In this document: positions 6,346 through 10,202 of the stretch, in pieces
Layout of the letters: each line of letters begins with the position of its first letter
Position numbering within the stretch: position 1 is the stretch's first letter
Source of the DNA: Candidatus Humimicrobium oleiphilum
GTDB taxonomy: Bacteria > Actinomycetota > Humimicrobiia > Humimicrobiales > Humimicrobiaceae
Assembly: GCA_002304935.1 (NCBI GenBank)
Contig: DBPS01000046.1
Coordinates: forward strand, 36,251-46,452
Direction: 5' to 3'
Length of the DNA stretch: 10,202 nucleotides
Notes under the pieces: model-generated
Seen by the model: only the letters and a program-made list of their open reading frames with translations
What the model was told of the DNA's origin: nothing
Databases searched by the model: none
Program-made: the position numbers and the translations under genes

Positions 6346-7272
6346 TTAATCATATTTTATTTTTTTATGTCCCATATTCATTAATCCCAGCTTAATTCTG
6401 TTAAATGGATTTTTGCTGTATCTGTTCATTATATCCTGTGCAGCAAATTTGGTTATTATTTCTCTTCCATATTTAAGGCTTAAATATCTCTTATGCTCAT
6501 TTATCCAGATATAAAGGTCAGTCTTTGTTCTTGTTGGAAATCTCTGAAGAATCCCGTATTTCTTTATTATGTCAATAGCCGGAAGGTAGATATTATCATA
6601 CCAGAAAAGAGAAGCTTCTTTGAAAGTAGTCATTTTTTCATTGGCTTTTTTATTTTCATTCATCTGCACCATAAGCTTGTTTATCTGCCCAAGCAAAAAA
6701 TCATACTTCCCCGGTGCCGTTATCCTCATTTTATTATCCGGTCTTTTTTGTTTTAAACCTGTAATACTTAAAAATTTTTCTTTTTCAGCAAGTATGATAA
6801 TCTGACCGGGGTCCATTTCTGAGCTTATTTTTACATCAGTGATAAATTCAATTACTTCTGCATCAATATACTCGACACCCATTTTTTTTGAGACGCTTAC
6901 TCTGTGATTCCCGTCAAATACAAAATAAACATCACCTACTTTATAAAGTTTGACAGGAGGCAATATGACATCTTTGACAAGAAGATTATGAATGTTTGCC
7001 CATCTTCTCTGAAGACTCATTTTTTTTGGCAGAAAATAGCTGTCAAAGTCTTTATAGCGGTCAAGACTTCCGACTATATCTTTTATTCTAACTGTTTGTA
7101 TCCCCAGGTTTCTCTGGTTATAAAGCTCAAGATTTTTCTTGATTTTTTCAAATGAAAGCAGCTCATTATTTCTGCCGATAAGGAAATATCTCAGATTTAA
7201 AAGCATGGATTTAAATCTTGCATTATCGAACTCATGAGACGAGTCTCTGTTAAAATTTAACCCGTTTTCCAC
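6346..7272 (-). CDS. ParB-like nuclease-fold protein of unknown function (DGNHR motif)
   Basis: 308-residue soluble protein. The middle (about 95-142) looks like a ParB/sulfiredoxin-type N-terminal fold: ILPPVKLYKV, then FDGNHRVSVSK with the DGNHR box at 120-124, then a VEYIDAEVIEF strand. A separate C-terminal region (about 224-269, starting WYDNIYLPAIDIIKKYG and running to LSLKYG) is rich in aromatic and charged residues and seems to be a second conserved domain. I see no helix-turn-helix typical of true chromosome-partition ParB and there is no ParA nearby, so partitioning is not supported. The box may bind or hydrolyse a nucleotide (inference). The start is GTG at 7272, with GGAAG overlapping the upstream stop codon about 13 nt away. 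Seventeen bp separate it from the phosphoesterase gene, suggesting a joint role. Confidence 0.75.
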   Translation of the reverse strand: MENGLNFNRDSSHEFDNARFKSMLLNLRYFLIGRNNELLSFEKIKKNLELYNQRNLGIQTVRIKDIVGSLDRYKDFDSYFLPKKMSLQRRWANIHNLLVKDVILPPVKLYKVGDVYFVFDGNHRVSVSKKMGVEYIDAEVIEFITDVKISSEMDPGQIIILAEKEKFLSITGLKQKRPDNKMRITAPGKYDFLLGQINKLMVQMNENKKANEKMTTFKEASLFWYDNIYLPAIDIIKKYGILQRFPTRTKTDLYIWINEHKRYLSLKYGREIITKFAAQDIMNRYSKNPFNRIKLGLMNMGHKKIKYD

Positions 7273-7289
7273 TTTAATTATTTTTCTTC

Positions 7290-7913
7290 CTAAATCTCAA
7301 TTATTCTAAATCCATATGCATTTATGACTTCAGTGCATCCCACTGATGTCTTCCATTTATTATCAACACCATAAAGGTGTGTATGACCGTGAATAAAATA
7401 TCTTGGTTTATATAAATCAATAAGTCTGTTAAAAACCCTGAATCCTCTATGGCACAGATCTTCTCCATCATGTATTTTAAATGGCGGGGCATGAGTTACA
7501 ATTATGTCTATGCATTTTTTACCAAATAGTTTTCTTATAGCCAGCCTCACTCTGAACCTTAAAGCCTTTAATAGCATCTGAGAGTCTGAATACTGATAAT
7601 TTCCATTACTGTATTTCATGGAACCTGCAAATCCTGTTATAACTATATTATTGAATATAATAATCTTTCCATCAAGATCGATGCATCCTTCAGGATGTTT
7701 CTGGCTTGAACCATTTTCTGTATGCATCCCGTTATTAAAATGATTTCCCATTACATAGAATAAGGGCTTGTTTAAAGTCGATACAATAAACTCGAGGTAA
7801 TAATTGGGAAGATCACCACAGGAAATTACAAAATCTATATCTTTTAATCTTTCAGAAATAGAATTGCTGTATATATGCTCAACTATTTTGTCACTAATTA
7901 ATAAAGCTTTCAT
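7290..7913 (-). CDS. Calcineurin-like metallophosphoesterase with altered first metal motif
   Basis: 207-residue cytoplasmic protein with most blocks of the calcineurin-like phosphoesterase fold in order: SD (Asp8), GDLPNYY (Asp34), GNH (Asn57, His58), THAPP (His141) and GHTH (His177, His179). The first motif is normally DxH; here it is DKI, so the His metal ligand is replaced by Ile10. Relatives with the same altered start (SDxVVxxLYS-like) and the GDLPxxYLE and RGFxxFxRLI blocks occur as far as I recall, so it is probably a subfamily trait. The enzyme likely cleaves a phosphoester (nucleotide, nucleic acid or small molecule), perhaps with one firmly bound metal. It is the first gene of a four-gene minus-strand operon. 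No clear Shine-Dalgarno precedes the ATG, and a candidate promoter lies so close that the mRNA may be almost leaderless. Confidence 0.88.
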   Translation of the reverse strand: MKALLISDKIVEHIYSNSISERLKDIDFVISCGDLPNYYLEFIVSTLNKPLFYVMGNHFNNGMHTENGSSQKHPEGCIDLDGKIIIFNNIVITGFAGSMKYSNGNYQYSDSQMLLKALRFRVRLAIRKLFGKKCIDIIVTHAPPFKIHDGEDLCHRGFRVFNRLIDLYKPRYFIHGHTHLYGVDNKWKTSVGCTEVINAYGFRIIEI

Positions 7914-7925
7914 ATTTTCATTAGA

Positions 7926-7954
7926 ATATTAAGATTTTTTATATATTTTTGCAA
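7926..7954 (-). promoter_or_regulatory. Candidate promoter of the phosphoesterase operon
   Basis: On the minus strand TTGCAA (7954-7949) and TAATAT (7931-7926) are 17 bp apart, each matching 4 of 6 of the sigma-70 consensus boxes. Transcription would start only a few bases before the ATG at 7913, which fits the absence of a Shine-Dalgarno. The background is AT-rich, so chance is a real alternative. Confidence 0.3.
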
Positions 7955-7963
7955 ACTGCGCTA

Positions 7964-7993
7964 TTAGTTCCCACTTATATTTTATGCTAGAAT
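7964..7993 (+). promoter_or_regulatory. Candidate extended -10 promoter of the CoA-disulfide reductase gene
   Basis: TGCTAGAAT at 7985-7993 is an extended -10 element (TGn plus TAGAAT, 5 of 6). The -35 position holds only TTAGTT (7964-7969), which is acceptable for an extended -10 promoter. It would give a leader of about 185 nt containing the 14-bp palindrome. Confidence 0.3.
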
Positions 7994-8011
7994 TATTTAG
8001 GGATTGATAAC

Positions 8012-8095
8012 CTGGCATTAATGTATTTAAAGACTAAATGATATTTTGGATATATCCAAGCTTTGTGCACCATTATTTTTTTAATGACCTGCCAG
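8012..8095 (+). other. Possible structured leader upstream of the CoA-disulfide reductase
   Basis: CTGGCATTAA (8012-8021) can pair with TTAATG (8081-8086) and CCAG (8092-8095), leaving a 5-nt bulge. The palindrome hairpin sits inside this closing stem. The result is a plausible two-stem RNA leader, but I recognise no known riboswitch class and the pairing could be chance. Confidence 0.25.
8046..8059. repeat. Perfect 14-bp palindrome, possible operator
   Basis: TTGGATATATCCAA reads the same on both strands. It lies between the divergent phosphoesterase and CoA-disulfide reductase genes, downstream of the candidate + strand promoter. Two-fold symmetry of this length suggests a dimeric repressor site, or a 5-bp RNA hairpin with a UAUA loop. 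Confidence 0.45.
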
Positions 8096-8172
8096 AGAAT
8101 GATTTTGGAACTAATTAAGAAACATATGGTTTTATTAAAAAGAGTTTAATTATATTTATTATTTTTACTATT

Positions 8173-8176
8173 GGAG
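8173..8176 (+). promoter_or_regulatory. Ribosome binding site deciding the CoA-disulfide reductase start
   Basis: GGAG, extended as GGAGAAA, ends 9 nt before the ATG at 8186. The in-frame TTG at 8171 overlaps this site, so it is not the start. Confidence 0.75.
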
Positions 8177-8185
8177 AAACAAATC

Positions 8186-10012
8186 ATGCAAAGGAAAAAA
8201 GTAATTATCATCGGAGCTGTAGCTGCTGGTACATCTGCTGCGGCAAAGTTAAGAAGGCTTAACGAAGAAATCGAAATAACCATATATGAAAAAGACAGAT
8301 ATATCTCTTATGCTTCCTGCGGCCTACCTTATTTCGTATCAGGCAGGATAAAGAATATGGAAGATTTGCTGGTGAACTCTGTAGATTCTTTCAGCAAAAG
8401 ATTTGATTTAAATATAAAGATAATGCACGAAGTAACAGAAATAAACCCGGAAGAAAAATTTTTAAAGATAAGAGATATAACAAACGGTAATGAGTTTAAT
8501 GATTATTTTGATTATCTGTTAATAGCCACAGGGACTAATCCCTCAAAACTGCCTTTTTTTAAAAATGAAAAAAACATTTGCTATTTAAAAACCATAGAAG
8601 ATGCCGTCATTTTGAGAGATTTTGTTAGTTCATATATTAATGAAAACCTGTCAGACAATAATGACGAAAATATAAAGGCCGGAAATAAGGCAGAAGTCAA
8701 AAAGCAGACAGCCAATAACGATTCTTTAGAAAATGAAATCAGTACGAATGCACTTATTATAGGTGCAGGCTTTATAGGTCTTGAATTGCTTGACGCATTT
8801 TTGAGTAAGAACCTGAATGCGGTAATTCTTGAAAAAACTTCACAGATATTACCGAATTTTGACACCGAAGTAACTGATTATGCCGAAGATTATCTGAATA
8901 GGATGGGAGTAAGAATTTTAAAAGACTGTGATATTGCTGATTATTCTGCTGATTCGCAGCAAAGGATCATATCAGTAGTTACCTCAGAAGGTTTAAAAAT
9001 AAAACCCTGTATTGTTTTTATGGGGATAGGAGTAAAACCTGAAAACAGGATTGCCCGGGATTGCGGTATAGAAACAGGAACCAGGGGAGGCATTATTGTT
9101 GATGAAAATCTGAAGACAAATTTTGGTTACATTTATGCTGCAGGAGATTGTGTTGAAGTAAACGACTTATTATCAAAACAAAATAAAATCTTCAGTCTTG
9201 CATCAATTGCAAGCAAACAGGGCAGAATAGCCGCAAAAAATATATATAATGACATAAAAGGTTCTGGAAAAAATGTAAAAAATTCATCCGGGTCTGACAG
9301 AAAACATGATTTTGAAGGCAGCATTGGTACATCGATTATAAAAATATTTGATTTGCAGATTGGAAAAACAGGATTATCGTTTAAAGAGTCAAAGAAAATA
9401 AATAAAAATGCCGCCAAAATAGAGATACATTTTCTCTCTCATGCAGGCTATTATCCGGGAGCAGAAATGATTCACATGATTACGATTTTTGATAAAGCCA
9501 CAGGAGAGATACTTGGATTTGAAGCTGTTGGGAAGGAAAGCGTGGATAAAAAAACGGATATCATGTCTGTTTCAATTTTTAATAAAACAGACATAAGGTC
9601 TCTTGCAAAATATGAACTTGCATACCACCCTTCAAGTGGTGCAGCAAAGGATTCAGTAAATATAATAGGAATGATAGCGGAAAATCTGTTTGAGGGAGAG
9701 GTAGAGTTCATTGATTGTGAAGATTTAAAAACAATTATCGAGGAAGAGAAATCAGTGAAAGATTACCAGATAGTCGATGTCCGAAATCCTGGTGAATTTA
9801 AATCAGGCCATATTGATGGAGCCAGGCTTATTCCTTTAAACACTTTAAGGGGAAGTCTTGGAGAACTCGAAAGAAATAAAAAGACAGTCGTTTACTGCAA
9901 AACAGGATACAGAGCTTATATTGCTTATAAGCTTCTTAAAAATAATGGATTTGCTGATGTAAAATGCCTGAATGGTTCTTACCTTAGCTGGAAGAGAGAG
10001 CAATATACTTAA
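8186..10012 (+). CDS. CoA-disulfide/persulfide reductase with C-terminal rhodanese domain
   Basis: 608-residue flavoprotein. Residues 1-500 are the pyridine nucleotide-disulfide oxidoreductase of CoA-disulfide reductase type: FAD loop GAVAAG at 10-15, the single redox Cys45 in YASCGLPYF, NAD(P)H loop GAGFIG at 193-198, FAD motif AAGD at 318-321, and a dimerisation domain with HAGYYPGA (419-426) and Tyr480 in AYHPSSGAAKDSVN. Residues about 505-608 are a rhodanese domain (IVDVRNPGEF near 529-538, active Cys571 in YCKTGYR). Fusions of this kind reduce CoA disulfide, CoA persulfide or polysulfide with NAD(P)H, the rhodanese passing sulfane sulfur to Cys45. Two polar low-complexity stretches (about 151-187 and 357-378) make it longer than the usual 550-570. 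It is cytoplasmic, and monocistronic as far as the window shows. The nearby TSUP gene strengthens a sulfur theme. Confidence 0.93.
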   Translation: MQRKKVIIIGAVAAGTSAAAKLRRLNEEIEITIYEKDRYISYASCGLPYFVSGRIKNMEDLLVNSVDSFSKRFDLNIKIMHEVTEINPEEKFLKIRDITNGNEFNDYFDYLLIATGTNPSKLPFFKNEKNICYLKTIEDAVILRDFVSSYINENLSDNNDENIKAGNKAEVKKQTANNDSLENEISTNALIIGAGFIGLELLDAFLSKNLNAVILEKTSQILPNFDTEVTDYAEDYLNRMGVRILKDCDIADYSADSQQRIISVVTSEGLKIKPCIVFMGIGVKPENRIARDCGIETGTRGGIIVDENLKTNFGYIYAAGDCVEVNDLLSKQNKIFSLASIASKQGRIAAKNIYNDIKGSGKNVKNSSGSDRKHDFEGSIGTSIIKIFDLQIGKTGLSFKESKKINKNAAKIEIHFLSHAGYYPGAEMIHMITIFDKATGEILGFEAVGKESVDKKTDIMSVSIFNKTDIRSLAKYELAYHPSSGAAKDSVNIIGMIAENLFEGEVEFIDCEDLKTIIEEEKSVKDYQIVDVRNPGEFKSGHIDGARLIPLNTLRGSLGELERNKKTVVYCKTGYRAYIAYKLLKNNGFADVKCLNGSYLSWKREQYT

Positions 10013-10202
10013 ATAATAATAATTATTAATAAATATTACTATAATAATAAATATTATTTTAAAACTTTATAAATATAATATTATAAATTTATTTTATATT
10101 TACTATTGATTTTTAAAATAATATCGATTATTATGTATAAATCATACTTGATTTGGTATATTTATAGAGTTCTTGATTAGTATAAATATTTAAAAATATT
10201 TG
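10013..10202. other. Extremely AT-rich non-coding tail
   Basis: Only 18 of 190 bases are G or C, and only two in the first 88. It is built of AAT/ATT runs with short palindromes such as TAATAATTATTA at 10017-10028. No gene, and no G-C hairpin terminator for the reductase, is visible. Confidence 0.7.
10106..10134 (+). promoter_or_regulatory. Candidate sigma-70 promoter for a gene beyond the window
   Basis: TTGATT (10106-10111) and TATTAT (10129-10134) are 17 bp apart and match 4 and 5 of 6 consensus bases. It lies in very AT-rich DNA where such matches arise easily. Confidence 0.3.

Noticed and set aside
6493..7155. Plus-strand open frames opposite the ParB-like gene
   Set aside because: They are hydrophobic, Phe/Ile-rich shadows typical of the reverse of Lys/Glu/Asn-rich coding sequence.
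6346..7272. Chromosome-partition ParB
   Set aside because: There is no ParA, no parS-like site and no clear helix-turn-helix; only the N-terminal-like fold is suggested.
8171..8173. TTG start for the CoA-disulfide reductase
   Set aside because: It overlaps the GGAG that serves the ATG at 8186, and family N-termini begin just before the FAD loop.
1..10202. CRISPR arrays, tRNA/rRNA genes, insertion sequences, integrase sites
   Set aside because: No regularly spaced direct repeats, cloverleaf-like sequence, transposase or recombinase frame was found by reading.

Overview
The window is a low-G+C bacterial chromosome segment (well below 40% G+C by eye, with AGA/AGG and ATA codons common). It looks like a sugar-using, probably anaerobic or microaerophilic bacterium with active sulfane-sulfur/thiol chemistry. 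I cannot fix the lineage from the sequence. There are no phage, insertion-sequence, CRISPR or stable-RNA genes that I can support.

Left half, + strand (1-5078): four carbohydrate genes in one direction. They are a zinc-dependent medium-chain dehydrogenase cut by the left edge, a protein of the xylose-isomerase TIM-barrel fold, a Gfo/Idh/MocA-type oxidoreductase and, after a 340-bp non-coding gap with two inverted repeats, an FGGY-family sugar kinase. Together they could oxidise, isomerise and phosphorylate one sugar or polyol, but no transporter, regulator or aldolase is visible, so the substrate is open. Two of the enzymes differ from textbook active sites: the isomerase has His in place of one of the seven metal-binding acids of xylose isomerase, and the oxidoreductase lacks the Lys of the Gfo/Idh/MocA 'EKP' motif.

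Middle, - strand (7913 down to 5085): four closely spaced genes that look like one operon. They encode a calcineurin-like metallophosphoesterase lacking the usual His of its first metal motif, a ParB-like 'DGNHR' protein of unknown function, a TauE/SafE (TSUP) anion exporter-like membrane protein, and a small three-helix membrane protein of the DUF1634 type that often accompanies TSUP proteins. The last gene converges on the kinase with 6 bp between the two stop codons, within a weak AT-rich inverted repeat.

Right part, + strand (8186-10012): a coenzyme A disulfide/persulfide reductase fused to a C-terminal rhodanese domain, divergent from the phosphoesterase. The 272-bp intergenic region between them holds candidate back-to-back promoters and a perfect 14-bp palindrome. 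The TSUP exporter and this reductase suggest a sulfur (sulfite/thiosulfate/persulfide) handling neighbourhood. The last 190 bp are extremely AT-rich non-coding DNA with a plausible promoter for a gene beyond the window.
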